Shown here: one piece after another, positions 20,658 to 29,703 of the stretch
How positions within the stretch are numbered: the first letter of the stretch is position 1
How the letters are laid out: each line of letters opens with the position of its first letter
From: Nematopogon swammerdamellus
Taxonomy: Eukaryota > Arthropoda > Insecta > Lepidoptera > Adelidae
Direction: 5' to 3'
Length of the DNA stretch: 64,000 nucleotides
Assembly (NCBI GenBank): GCA_946902875.1
Contig: OX336343.1
Span: 3,262,754-3,326,753 of the forward strand
Translations under genes and position numbers: made by a program
Notes under the pieces: model-generated
What the model was told of the DNA's origin: nothing
The model's input: the letters and a program-made list of their open reading frames with translations, nothing else
Databases searched by the model: none

Positions 20658-20720
20658 ATTTTAGGCTTTTTAAAAACTGTTTGCATACTTTAAATGTTGT
20701 ATGTAACTCGTATATTGATG

Positions 20721-21023
20721 TTTTTTATGGAATTTGACACATCACCTACAGGCTACAACATCCGTGATGTCAGCCCATAACACCGGGTGAACTTGGTGCC
20801 ACGTCAGTGCTTCCCTTCGGTCGTACCGACTACACTAAATATATAGCCGTTTCTACCGACCTTTCATTCAGTGCGGTGCGGTGGTACCAACACGGGCGGG
20901 TTAAACCCTACCACCTAGTAATATAAGAAGGAAGTCATATCCCTTAGTCGCCTTTTACGACATACACGGGGAGAGATACAGTGGGGCTATTCTTTTATAT
21001 AAGTACCGGCCCCACACGGTACA
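20721..21023 (-). mobile_element. Family A SINE-like element
   Basis: ATGGAATTTGACACATCACC, then conserved CCGTGATGTCAGCCCATAAC through AAGTACCGGCCCCACACGGT. Short subtype. It carries an internal ACAGGCTACA disturbance and a deletion near the ACTGAACTGGACGG region. Confidence 0.8.
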
Positions 21024-21377
21024 AAATTGATACTATCCGTCCGTTTATTTGTCGTGATCTCTATTTGAAACTAAAGTTTTCTGCAAATAGCGCATGAGTG
21101 AGTACCTACATATATATACAAATTATGTATAGTCGAACGATGTATAGTCTTGAAGTAAAATGAAAAGTCAGTCAGAGCAAGACCGAAGACTGAGCTGTGT
21201 AAGTACACGATTTTCTTTGTCTATGTAAGTAAATATATCTGGCTGGGGTGAAGCGGATTCGGGAAGTAAGTAAACCAATCAGTTCAAGGCCGAAGACCGA
21301 GGGCGTTTTCAGGTTGTACATAGTTGAATAATGTACTCACTCGAAGCAGGTAAGCCACTAAGGGGAGCCCAATCTAC
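21024..21377. other. Unassigned; two GCCGAAG-containing motifs
   Basis: GTCAGAGCAAGACCGAAGAC (21174) and AGTTCAAGGCCGAAGACCGA (21281) resemble the unit of the foldback arms at 29.7-31.2 kb. Nothing else recognised. Confidence 0.35.
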
Positions 21378-21548
21378 TGATATTATTTTTATAGTAAGCG
21401 CGACATGTGGCGCCGAGCCACCCATAAGGTGTCTAGCGATGCCCATGGACATTCTGTAGCATGCGGAGGCTGCGAATGCCATGCCGGCCTGACAGGTGCC
21501 CAGGTTGAAGGACCCGAGACTGTACTTGAGGGAAAATATTTCTCTCTG
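21378..21548 (-). mobile_element. CR1/Jockey-type LINE 3' fragment (family G)
   Basis: AAGCGCGACATGTGGCGCCG, ACCCATAAGGTGTCTAGCGA, AATGCCATGCCGGCCTGACA. Minus-strand equivalent of the end of the copy at 39712. Confidence 0.65.
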
Positions 21549-21569
21549 TTTGTATCTCAACAGGCTCTT

Positions 21570-22051
21570 TTTTTTTTTTTTTTTTATGGAACCTGACACG
21601 GTTGGCTACATCACCTACAACATCCGTGATGTCAGCCCATAACACAGGGTGAACTAGGTGCCATGTCAGTGCTTCCCTTCATTTCATGTCGGCTACACTA
21701 AACTGGACGGAAAACACGAACTATTTACATAGCCGTTTCGACCGACGTTTCGTTCAGTGCGGTGGTACCAACCCGGCCGGGATAAACCCTACCACCTAGT
21801 AAGGTAAGAAGGGAAGGGACCTACAGTTTAACGTGGAATCCGAACCACGGTCAGCCTCCAACGGTCGAGCGGTCACCCATCCAATCACTGACCGCGCTCA
21901 GCGTTGCTTAATAACAGTTGACTAACCAACCGCGCCACTGAGCTACCGAGGCTGACGAATTTTCTTATCCCTTAGTCGACTTTTACGACATGCGACGGGG
22001 AGAGATGCAGTGGGGCTATTCTTTTTAAGTACCGACCCCACACGGTACAAT
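21570..22051 (-). mobile_element. Family A SINE-like element, long subtype with tRNA/5S module
   Basis: About 480 bp from a T18 run to ACCGACCCCACACGGTAC. Between the body and the shared 5' head it carries a module (about 21830-21960) that reads on the minus strand as a tRNA-like A box (GGTAGCTCAGTGGCGCGGTT), then 5S-like GCGGTCAGTGATTGGATGGG, then GGTTCGGATTCCACG. Differs from 27791-28270 at about three positions, so the pair is young. Confidence 0.85.
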
Positions 22052-22069
22052 CTATGATTGTACCGTGTG

Positions 22070-22690
22070 GGCTCTGATTTAGCTATGTATTCCTACGGAG
22101 TTGCAGTGGTTTTAGATCGCGGGACATTTGGGAGTCACCTACTATTCGCACGGCTCGACGCTGGATCGAGTCCAGAGGCGCCAGCTGGTATTTGACTGAG
22201 GCATCCCATAGGTGCGAGCAGTACCCCAAGCAGGACCGAATCGCGATTTATACGGCCTTGCCCTCGATGTCACGCCGGAAGTTTAGATCGTGCGAAAATT
22301 CGACTCGGAGGACCCCGAGGTGGTCGCAAAATTTAAGTGACGTGCCTTGGTAGGAAGGAGCTGGTGTGAACGCCGCTCTCTTCGCACTGAACGCGCAAAC
22401 TTGTATCTTGGAGGTATTTAACTTGACCAACTTGCTACGGCCCATTCGGAAATAGAGCCGAGTGTTTGCTCAAGTTCAGACACAAGTCTTCGCCTCTTCT
22501 CATCCACATCCCGCCTAGTTGAAGGGTAACTGGTGTAGAACCCGTGTTCCGTACTCTCGTATGCATAACAATGATATGTTGCCCCCTGAATGCTACGCCC
22601 ACGCGTAAGTCAGCGTCATACCTGTCTGGAAGCACTTGAACCTCCTGGGCACCGCCATTTCCAAAGACGTAGGTTTCCGGCAACTAATCG
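22070..22690 (-). mobile_element. CR1/Jockey-type LINE reverse-transcriptase fragment, decayed
   Basis: The minus-strand frames contain SKLVKLNTSKIQVCAFSAK, then FCDHLGVLRVEFSHDLNFRRD, the thumb/C-terminal region of CR1/Jockey-type RT, followed by a CSHLWD and LDSIQRRA segment. A frame break lies near 22440. A short plus-strand piece of the same gene (IESRAKTAPRKLG, 22690-22745) adjoins it, showing local rearrangement. Same family as 34480-35720. Confidence 0.65.
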
Positions 22691-22745
22691 AGTCTAGGGC
22701 TAAAACTGCACCCAGAAAATTGGGAATACTTTTCCGCAATCGGCG
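22691..22745 (+). mobile_element. Plus-strand LINE RT scrap
   Basis: AATCGAGTCTAGGGCTAAAA and AGAAAATTGGGAATACTTTT encode the IESRAK..RKLG segment that is also found at 35490-35530. It is oriented opposite to the adjoining fragment. Confidence 0.5.
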
Positions 22746-22828
22746 TTTCTTCTCTTCCACAATATCCCGCTTAGCTGAAGGGTAACTTGCATCTGAAAAT
22801 ACTGTAGGTATTAGGCATATTTAATGTA

Positions 22829-23253
22829 CCTACCTTTTTTTTTTATGGAAACTTGACACGGTTGGTTACATCACCTACAACATCCGTGATGTCAGCCCAT
22901 AACACCGGGTGCCATGTCAGTGCTTCCCTTCATTTCGCGCCGGCTACACTGAACTGGACGGAAAACACGAACTATTTACATAGCCGTTTCGACCGACGTT
23001 TCGCTCAGTGCGGTGGTACCAACCCGGCCGGGATAAACCCTACCACCTAGTAAGGTAAGAAGGGAAGGGACCTACAGTTTAACGTGGTATCCGAACCACG
23101 GTCAGCCTCCAACAGTCGGGCGGTCATCCATCCAATAACTGACCGCACCATTAAGCTGCCCAGGCTGACGATCCCTTAGTCGACTTTTACGACATGCGAC
23201 GGGGAGAGATGCAGTGGGGCTATTCTTTTTAAGTACCGACCCCACACGGTACA
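22829..23253 (-). mobile_element. Family A SINE-like element, long subtype
   Basis: Carries a distinctive head variant (CAACAGTCGGGCGGTCATCC, ACTGACCGCACCATTAAGCT) shared with the copy at 58036-58453, so the two form a subfamily. The 5S-like part is shortened relative to 21570. Confidence 0.85.
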
Positions 23254-23989
23254 CCTACGCTACATATTATGCTTACACTAGGTACATGGACATTTAATAC
23301 CAATTTATTTTAGCATAGTACTGTATCTAATAATAATATTATATATTTATATAAAATTTGCGGTAGATCAGTGAGTAAGTATGTAGGTATATTACCAACA
23401 ATACCATGCCGCTTCTTCGCGTCGCGTCGTCGCGTGTCGTCGTCGCGCGTCATTGGTGTATGCGGGGGCGCGCGGCGCGGTGCGCGGGCGACCACGCTTC
23501 ATCGCGAATAATCGCTATTCATACATGCGCCACACATTTTGCTCTATTTCTCTGTACACATAAGTTTAATAGATAGCAAAGTATATATTTTCGGAATCGT
23601 AATTTAATTATCTTTAATTTGATACCCCACTCAATATATTTTGAAAAACTAATTTGACATTTTCAGGCCGTGCGTCCGCCATTTTGAATTTTGAAAATTG
23701 TTATATAGCCTATGACACTCCCGTGAATAAGACAAATCCAATGGCACAAGAATTATTCAAATCGGCCCAGTACTTTAGGCTGTAGAGTGGAATATAGATA
23801 GTCACATACATACATACATACATACATACATACATACACGCCAAACTCATAACCCTTCCTTTTTTGGCTTCGCCGTAGTCGGGTAAAAATGTTCGACTTG
23901 GCAAATATTAAAATGGAAATGGAGCGCCCTTTTTTATTTCGTACCAAAATATCGTATTTTGTATATTGATTGCACTCAAATAGAAATAT
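23254..23989. other. Unassigned; GC-rich patch and (CATA)n
   Basis: No gene seen. 23405-23500 is GC-rich with CGTCG repeats. A (CATA)n run lies at 23803-23838, followed by CAAACTCATAACCCTTCCTT, which looks like a microsatellite-tailed retroposon end. Confidence 0.4.
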
Positions 23990-24180
23990 ATTATTTTTTT
24001 GTTATGGATACTGACACGGTTGGCTACGTCACCTACAACATCCGTGATGTCAGCCCGTAACGCCGGGTGAACTTGGTGCCACGTCAGTGCTTCCCTTCGG
24101 TCGTGCCGGCTACACTGAACTGAATGAAAAACACAAACTATTTACATAGCCGTTTCGACCGACCTTTCATTCAGTGCACG
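23990..24180 (-). mobile_element. Family A SINE-like 3' end
   Basis: T7, TATGGATACTGACACGGTTG, through GACCGACCTTTCATTCAGTG. Broken off about 190 bp from its tail. Confidence 0.8.
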
Positions 24181-24495
24181 TAGGTACACGAAATGGTGTA
24201 TTGGTCGTAAATAAGCAAACTGAAATTTAGAGGTGAAATGGCTTTCACAACCATCCGTGAGAGACAGGATAAGTCTATAAATGTTTAGTCGGTTTATTGT
24301 ATATGGTTTTATGATACCTACATAAAAAAAAATTTAACTAGTCTAAATTAAACTAACATAAAATAATTTCTCTCTTTCTACTACGGACATATAAAATTCC
24401 TTTCTTAAATTTTTATAAAAAAAAATATAAACTAGCAACGACTAAATGTATGGCCGAAAACTACCATAGACATAAAATAATTCATAATAAAAAAA

Positions 24496-24505
24496 TATAT
24501 AAATT
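24496..24505 (+). promoter_or_regulatory. Possible TATA element upstream of the 24602 frame
   Basis: TATATAAATT lies about 100 bp upstream of the ATG in AT-rich DNA. The match is weak because such strings are frequent here. Confidence 0.2.
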
Positions 24506-24601
24506 TTTTCAAATAACACGACTGTCAAAACTTTTTTACTTTTTGAATTGATTTAAAACGCACAAATTAAAATTTATTCGATATTTAGAAACATTTTTAA
24601 A

Positions 24602-25183
24602 ATGTCCGGAAAAGACACCGACGAGACGCCCTCGGGTTCACCAGATCCCAAGAAGCTCGAAGACGTAGAAGGAGGCGCTATTCCAAAGAAAGCCACGGAA
24701 GTTATAACAGTAAAAGGCGGCAGCTCGAATCGTGACGACGAGAGTATCGACGACGACGATGACGCCCGATCGCATTCGTCGGGAACCCGGGTCGATTGGG
24801 ACGACTGCAGCTGTTCTGAAGACCGCTCGGCCGGCAGCGGTGCCGAACAGCGCGCGCCGGCGACTACCGAAGACCATTACTGCTTCAACTTCAAGCCTGC
24901 CGCATCCAGGGCCAGGCCGGCAGCGCATGTACCTTTCGTACCGACCCTGGTGCGAGCGACGGACGCATCGAGGATCCGGGGAAAATCGGCAAAAAAGGCG
25001 CGCGGCGTGAAAAAGGCCAGGAAGCCCAAGCGTAAGATTGAACAACGATCACGAAGCTCCGATAGCTCTGGCAGTTCTGGGAACGATATATCCTCTATGG
25101 CGAACACTTTGACCCGGAGGAGACATACGGGTAATAAGAACCGTAAATCGAGTAGCAAGAGGTCTCGACGCGCCAGCAGCTAA
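24602..25183 (+). CDS. Intronless gene candidate, disordered acidic/basic protein, 193 aa, unknown function
   Basis: I do not recognise this protein. The frame starts at AAAATGTCC and ends TAA; composition is far richer in GC than its flanks, as expected of real coding sequence. Residues 1-62 are acidic (DDESIDDDDD at 45-54). Residues 65-73 read DWDDCSCSE. Residues 91-118 (DHYCFNFKPAA to HVPFVPTLVR) are the least disordered part. Residues 127-148 are a Lys/Arg cluster resembling a nuclear localisation signal. A Ser-rich stretch (150-160) and an Arg/Lys/Ser tail (172-193) follow. No transmembrane segment or signal peptide. A nuclear, nucleic-acid-associated role is inference from composition. 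It could be a single-exon gene, a retrocopy or an unrecognised element protein. No poly-A tail or target repeat is visible. Confidence 0.55.
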   Translation: MSGKDTDETPSGSPDPKKLEDVEGGAIPKKATEVITVKGGSSNRDDESIDDDDDARSHSSGTRVDWDDCSCSEDRSAGSGAEQRAPATTEDHYCFNFKPAASRARPAAHVPFVPTLVRATDASRIRGKSAKKARGVKKARKPKRKIEQRSRSSDSSGSSGNDISSMANTLTRRRHTGNKNRKSSSKRSRRASS

Positions 25184-25300
25184 ATGAAGTTTCCAAATGA
25201 TGTTCCCGAGGACGACAGATGTTTTGGGTAGTCTCAAGTCTTTCAAAATTATTGTGTCGTGTGTAATGTTTTTTTTTGAAGATATATCATTTCTTGTGCA

Positions 25301-25306
25301 AATAAA
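25301..25306 (+). terminator. Polyadenylation signal AATAAA
   Basis: AATAAA lies 118 bp after the stop codon of the 24602 frame, at a normal 3' UTR distance, supporting transcription of that frame. Confidence 0.45.
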
Positions 25307-25361
25307 TCTTTCAGAAAACGCATAGATGTTTCATTGGCAACTAAGCACGTGTATTTTAGAT

Positions 25362-25600
25362 TTTTATGGAAACTGATACGGTTGGCTGCACCACCTACAA
25401 CATCATCAATATCACCTCCGAGAAAGTAGGTGCCATACCGGAAACTTCCCTGGATTGCTGGCTATACTGGACTAGAGGAGAGCGCAACCGAGGCTGCTAT
25501 GCGGCCATCTTACATCCAGTACGGTGGTACCAACCCAGTCGGCTAAGATCATTCTCAGAAGATCCATTTGAGCCTACCACCTACTAAGGGGCAAGGCAAG
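25362..25600 (-). mobile_element. Chimeric SINE: family A tail joined to family B body
   Basis: The tail side is family A (ATGGAAACTGATACGGTTGG, CACCTACAACATCA), but within 30 bp it becomes family B (AATATCACCTCCGAGAAAGT, ATACTGGACTAGAGGAGAGC, TGCTATGCGGCCATCTTACA, CCAACCCAGTCGGCTAAG). The junction is at about 25404. Confidence 0.75.
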
Positions 25601-25611
25601 GACAACATAGT

Positions 25612-26150
25612 AACATGGAACCTAGTTTACCAAGATGTTATTGGCTGACATCACAGAATATGTTGTCGGTGATGTAACCAACCGTGTCAGATTCCAAGCG
25701 AGCAGTTGGTCTGTCCTCGCTAAGTGACGCCTGAAATTCCCTTCGTAATTCCTCGTTCTGGCCACACTCCATCTGTTAGTGGTACATGTCATCCTCCTTG
25801 TTGCACCGATCACAATTTTATTATTGGAGAATCTCTCTTTTTCATCGGAAAATTCAATGAAAGAACGAAGTCTTACGTCTTAAGTCTAACGAACTGTAGG
25901 TTCCCTTCCCTTCTTACTTTACTAAGTGGTAGGGTTTATCCCGGCCGGGTTGGTACCACCGCACTGAGCGAAACGTCGGTCGAAACGGCTTTGTAAATAG
26001 TTCGTGTTTTCCGTCCAGTTCAGTGTAGCCGACATGAAGTGGAGGGAAGCACTGACATGGCACCTAGTTCACACGGTGTTATGGGGTGACATCACGGATG
26101 TTGTAGGTGATGTAGCCAACCGTGTCAGTTTCCAATAAAAATAAAAAATA
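25612..26150 (+). mobile_element. Two family A SINE-like copies in plus orientation
   Basis: 25612-25700 is a diverged 3' end (TATTGGCTGACATCACAGAA to AACCGTGTCAGATTCCA). 25893-26150 is a better copy (CTGTAGGTTCCCTTCCCTTC, TGAGCGAAACGTCGGTCGAA, GTGTCAGTTTCCAATAAAAA). Between them is about 190 bp of unassigned sequence. Confidence 0.75.
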
Positions 26151-26284
26151 AAGTCTTAGAGCTGGCACTATTTTTGTTATTTTTAAATTGCACTCCACGA
26201 ACCAGGGAAACTGTGGAGGTTCTGATTGCCAGATTACATTAGAATGGAAAGCCGGCATGGTTTTATTTTATTTGCTTTCACAGC

Positions 26285-26703
26285 TGGCTACATCACCTAC
26301 AACATCCGCACATAACACCTTGGTGAACTAGGTGCCATGTCAGTGCTTCGCTTTATTTTATGTCCGCTTCACTGTACTGGATGGAAAAGACGAACTATTT
26401 ACGTTTCGACCGACGACGACGTTTCATTCAGTGCGGTGGTACAATTTTTTTTTTTTTTTATCGAAACTGACTCGGTTGGCTACATCACCTACAACATCCG
26501 TGATGTCAGCCCATAACACCGGGTGAATTGGTGCCACGTCAGTGCTACCCTTCGGTCGTGCCGGCTACACTGAACTGGACGGAAAACACAAACTATTTAC
26601 ATAGCCGTTTCGCCCGACCTTTCATTCAGTGCGGTGGTACCAACCCGGGCGGGTTAAACCCTACCACCTAGTGATATATGAAGGGAGTTATATCCCTTAT
26701 CCT
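26285..26703 (-). mobile_element. Two tandem family A SINE-like fragments
   Basis: 26285-26441 lacks its tail (CTGGCTACATCACCTACAAC to TTCATTCAGTGCGGTGGTAC). 26445-26703 starts with a T13 run and runs to GGAGTTATATCCCTTA. The second inserted into or beside the first. Confidence 0.75.
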
Positions 26704-27167
26704 GGTGAGTTTAGTCGGTTACTATCCCTACCAATCCGGGTGCGGTAAACCCTACCACATAGTAAGGTGGAATGGTCACCCATCCAAGTTCTTACCGCGC
26801 CCGCGTATACTTTACCTCGCGATAGGACGTCGATCAATCGCCCCATCAAGCTACCGCCGCGGCTGCCAAGACCTAATAAACCCTTTTACGAAATCTTTCA
26901 CCTCTGCCTACGACGTTTTATAGCACAGTAAAATATTTCGCTATATACGGAAGGCCATAATAAGCATCGACGATCATCCAACGGGCAATAAAGAGAGTCT
27001 GGATTTCGCGCGGCTTTCAAAATGGCGGCCGCGCGCATTCCGATTCCTCCGTAAATTATGATCCCTCACGTATGCGAATTATTCGCACCCCCTTCGATAA
27101 ATAACGCAAAATGCCGCACCTTTTGGTAATGCGCGAAAGAAGCGGAGTGCGAAGTTTGGAGTGGGTT
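26704..27167. other. Unassigned with Pol III head scraps
   Basis: 26767-26870 contains GTCACCCATCCAAGTTCTTA and GATAGGACGTCGATCAA, which recur at 31850-31900 and resemble diverged SINE heads. The rest is unassigned. Confidence 0.4.
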
Positions 27168-27347
27168 AAGCCGCGCTCTCACCAGGCGAGTCGGTCGGTA
27201 AACATATAAATACTTTTAGTCTACCATGGATATTAATATTTTGGTTGGTATTTGGCTTACCATACGGCTTACCATACGGTCGGTAAACTTTCATTTGAAC
27301 GATTAAAATCGCGAACCAATTGCGCTCTTACGCTTGTACCGATAACG

Positions 27348-27432
27348 ATCGAACCGAACGATTGAACCGAACGATTGAACCGAACAATCGAATCGAACAA
27401 ATGAACCGAATAATTGAACCGAATAATTGAAT
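27348..27432 (+). repeat. 13-bp tandem repeat, about six units
   Basis: Degenerate units of GAACCGAACGATT, drifting to GAACCGAATAATT. Likely subterminal repeats of the surrounding transposon. Confidence 0.65.
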
Positions 27433-27772
27433 ATAGGGTAGGTGCATACCGGGGACTTCCCTTTGGATCGTTGGCTATACTGGACTAAAGGGGAACACAA
27501 CCAATGCTTCTACACGGCCATCTTACACCCAGTACAGTGGTATCAATCCAGTCGGCTATAAATTGAGTCTACCACCACAAAATAAGGGGCAAGGTGAGGT
27601 ACCTACAATTTTACACCGGTTCCGAACGGTGAAGCACAAGTTGTAGGAATGCACGTAATTTTTTTCGTCAGAAAAAACTCATTGGTACACGCCGACCGTA
27701 TTCGAACCTCGGACCTCTCGCAAGAGAAGCCGACACGCCCAGACCACTCAGCCATCCGCCGCCATAGAATCG
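27430..27772 (-). mobile_element. Family B tRNA-derived SINE, nearly full length
   Basis: On the minus strand the head (27772-27690) reads GCGGATGGCTGAGTGGTCTG (A box) and then GAGGTCCGAGGTTCGAATAC (B box), followed by AATGAGTTTTTTCTGACG, CCGTTCGGAACCGGTGTAAA and the B body CCGACTGGATTGATACCACT. The poly-A end is replaced by tandem repeats at 27430. Confidence 0.75.
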
Positions 27773-27790
27773 TCATAGAATTGAACCCAC

Positions 27791-28270
27791 TTTTTTTTTT
27801 TTTTTTATGGAACCAGACACGTTTGGCTACATCACCTACAACATCCGTGATGTCAGCCCATAACACAGGGTGAACTAGGTGCCATGTCAGTGCTTCCCTT
27901 CATTTCATGTCGGCTACACTAAACTGGACGGAAAACACGAACTATTTACATAGCCGTTTCGACCGACGTTTCGTTCAGTGCGGTGGTACCAACCCGGCCG
28001 GGATAAACCCTACCACCTAGTAAGGTAAGAAGGGAAGGGACCTACAGTTTAACGTGGAATCCGAACCACTGTCAGCCTCCAACGGTCGAGCGGTCACCCA
28101 TCCAATCACTGACCGCGCTCAGCGTTGCTTAATAACAGTTGACTAACCAACCGCGCCACTGAGCTACCGAGGCTGACGAATTTTCTTATCCCTTAGTCGA
28201 CTTTTACGACATGCGACGGGGTGAGATGCAGTGGGGCTATTCTTTTTAAGTACCGACCCCACACGGTACT
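27791..28270 (-). mobile_element. Family A SINE-like element, long subtype with tRNA/5S module
   Basis: Begins with a T16 run and ends CGACCCCACACGGTACT. Its tRNA/5S module matches the 21570-22051 copy almost base for base. I count three substitutions in about 460 bp outside the tail. Confidence 0.85.
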
Positions 28271-28314
28271 TGAACACCAAAAGTTGACAGGGAATCAACA
28301 TTCTGCCGGTCACT

Positions 28315-28543
28315 CCTAGGTGGTAGGCTCAAATTATAGCCGACTTGGTTGGTACCACCTTACTGGATGTAAGATGGCCGCATAGCAGCCTCGGTTGTGT
28401 TATCCTCTAGTCCAGTAATAGCCAGCAAGCCAGAGAAGTCTCCGGTATGGCACCTACCTTCTCGGAGGTGATATTGGCTAGTCAGAGCATGCGCTTCGGC
28501 CCCTCTGACTCAGCCACCCATACCGGATTACATAAAAAAAAAA
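28315..28543 (+). mobile_element. Family B SINE-like element, body and tail
   Basis: AGGTGGTAGGCTCAAATTAT, AGATGGCCGCATAGCAGCCT, GGTATGGCACCTACCTTCTC and CATACCGGATTACATAAAAA with an A10 tail. No tRNA head. Confidence 0.8.
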
Positions 28544-28760
28544 GTTCGCACGATACGTTTGTCTTTCAATTCGCAAACGAACAGTTGACCTATTAAAATT
28601 GCCCCGTGAGAACGCGGCTTTTACTCTCTGCGTGTATATGGAATTTAAGGTCTAAGCATGATTCAGTGTGAGGATTTGAGCGAAAATGTAGACGCATTTA
28701 GCTAGTCCTTTTTGAATGAAATTGTTTCGAGATGGGAATAGAGGGAGGTTATTTGAAAGT

Positions 28761-28910
28761 CGACTACGAAAAACTAATCAAATAATAAGGAAAGTTGATT
28801 AAAAATGCTGATGCAGTCGGGCTCCCTGTCTATTCGAATCCTTCTACGCGCCCGACTGCAGTATTTTCGATCAACTTTCCTCGTTATATATGATTAGTTT
28901 TTCGTAGTCG
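28761..28910. mobile_element. 150-bp hairpin MITE
   Basis: Arms of about 58 bp: CGACTACGAAAAACTAATCA at the left end is mirrored by TGATTAGTTTTTCGTAGTCG at 28891-28910. The inner arms pair GCAGTCGGGC with GCCCGACTGC. The ACTACGAAAAA motif resembles the duplicated unit in the 19.9-20.6 kb hairpin arms. Confidence 0.7.
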
Positions 28911-29090
28911 AGTTTTATAAAAAAAAAATATTCTTCTTTTTCTAAACCAATACATAATGTGTTCTATTTTTAAATCGCGTTTCCAAGCTCTCCATAACGA
29001 ATTGGAAGACGTCGCCTGTCGCCAGCCATTATAAAGAAAATGACTATAAGAAAAAAATATCCTATGACACGCACGATCGAGACGAATCTA

Positions 29091-29434
29091 AAAAAAACCG
29101 ACCAAGTGCGAGTCGAACTCGCGAACCGAGGGTTCCGTATCGCCATGTCATGGTCAGCGCCACTCACGCCATCTATGGCGTGTTTTATGGAATGCTTGAT
29201 ATTAGTTAAAATTCAAGATTACTGTTTTCGGTAGATAGCGCGCATACACTTTTTACTTTCTTTTTATATTATTTCTTGTTATATCGGCCATAATAACATA
29301 TTTCTGTGAAAATTTTAACGGGCTACCTATTACGGTGCAAGAGATTCAGGCCTCGGACAGACAGACAGACAGGCAGACAGACAGAAGGCGGAGGCTTAGT
29401 AATAGGGTCCTGTACGACGGATACGGAACCCTAA
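29091..29434 (+). repeat. Family C dispersed repeat
   Basis: ACCGACCAAGTGCGAGTCGA to GGATACGGAACCCTAAT, with a small deletion near 29222 and a GACA tract at 29357-29390. Confidence 0.75.
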
Positions 29435-29703
29435 TGAATGACTCATGTGTTGAAATCGGTTTGTTAGTTTACGCTCTGTGAGGGAACTAACGAACACACA
29501 TACCTACATACGGACATAAATACGTTACCAAAATCATAACCCTTCTTTTGGAAGCTCCTCCTTGGTTCTAATTTAATGTAAAGATGTAGGTCCACCGGGT
29601 TGACTGGAGGATATTTGCTAAGGAAATAAGCCCGCCCTTGCCACACATAATTGGCATAAAGTGTATTTTTATTATTTTATTCATTTATTTTTACACTAGC
29701 TGA
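29435..29703 (+). mobile_element. Retroposon 3' scraps (families J-like and M)
   Basis: GAACACACATACCTACATAC then CAAAATCATAACCCTTCTTT is a tailed retroposon end. 29580-29660 (GGTCCACCGGGTTGACTGGA, AATAAGCCCGCCCTTGCCAC) is family M 3' UTR. Confidence 0.45.

Larger units (their letters stand above)
27168..28620. mobile_element. Candidate MITE/DNA transposon filled by three nested SINEs
   Basis: Inverted ends AAGCCGCGCTCTCACC (27168-27183) and GTGAGAACGCGGCTT (28606-28620) bracket a segment holding 13-bp tandem repeats, a minus family B SINE, a minus long family A SINE and a plus family B fragment. The ends match at 14 of 15 positions. Removing the SINEs would leave about 400 bp. A target duplication is not evident. 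Confidence 0.5.
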
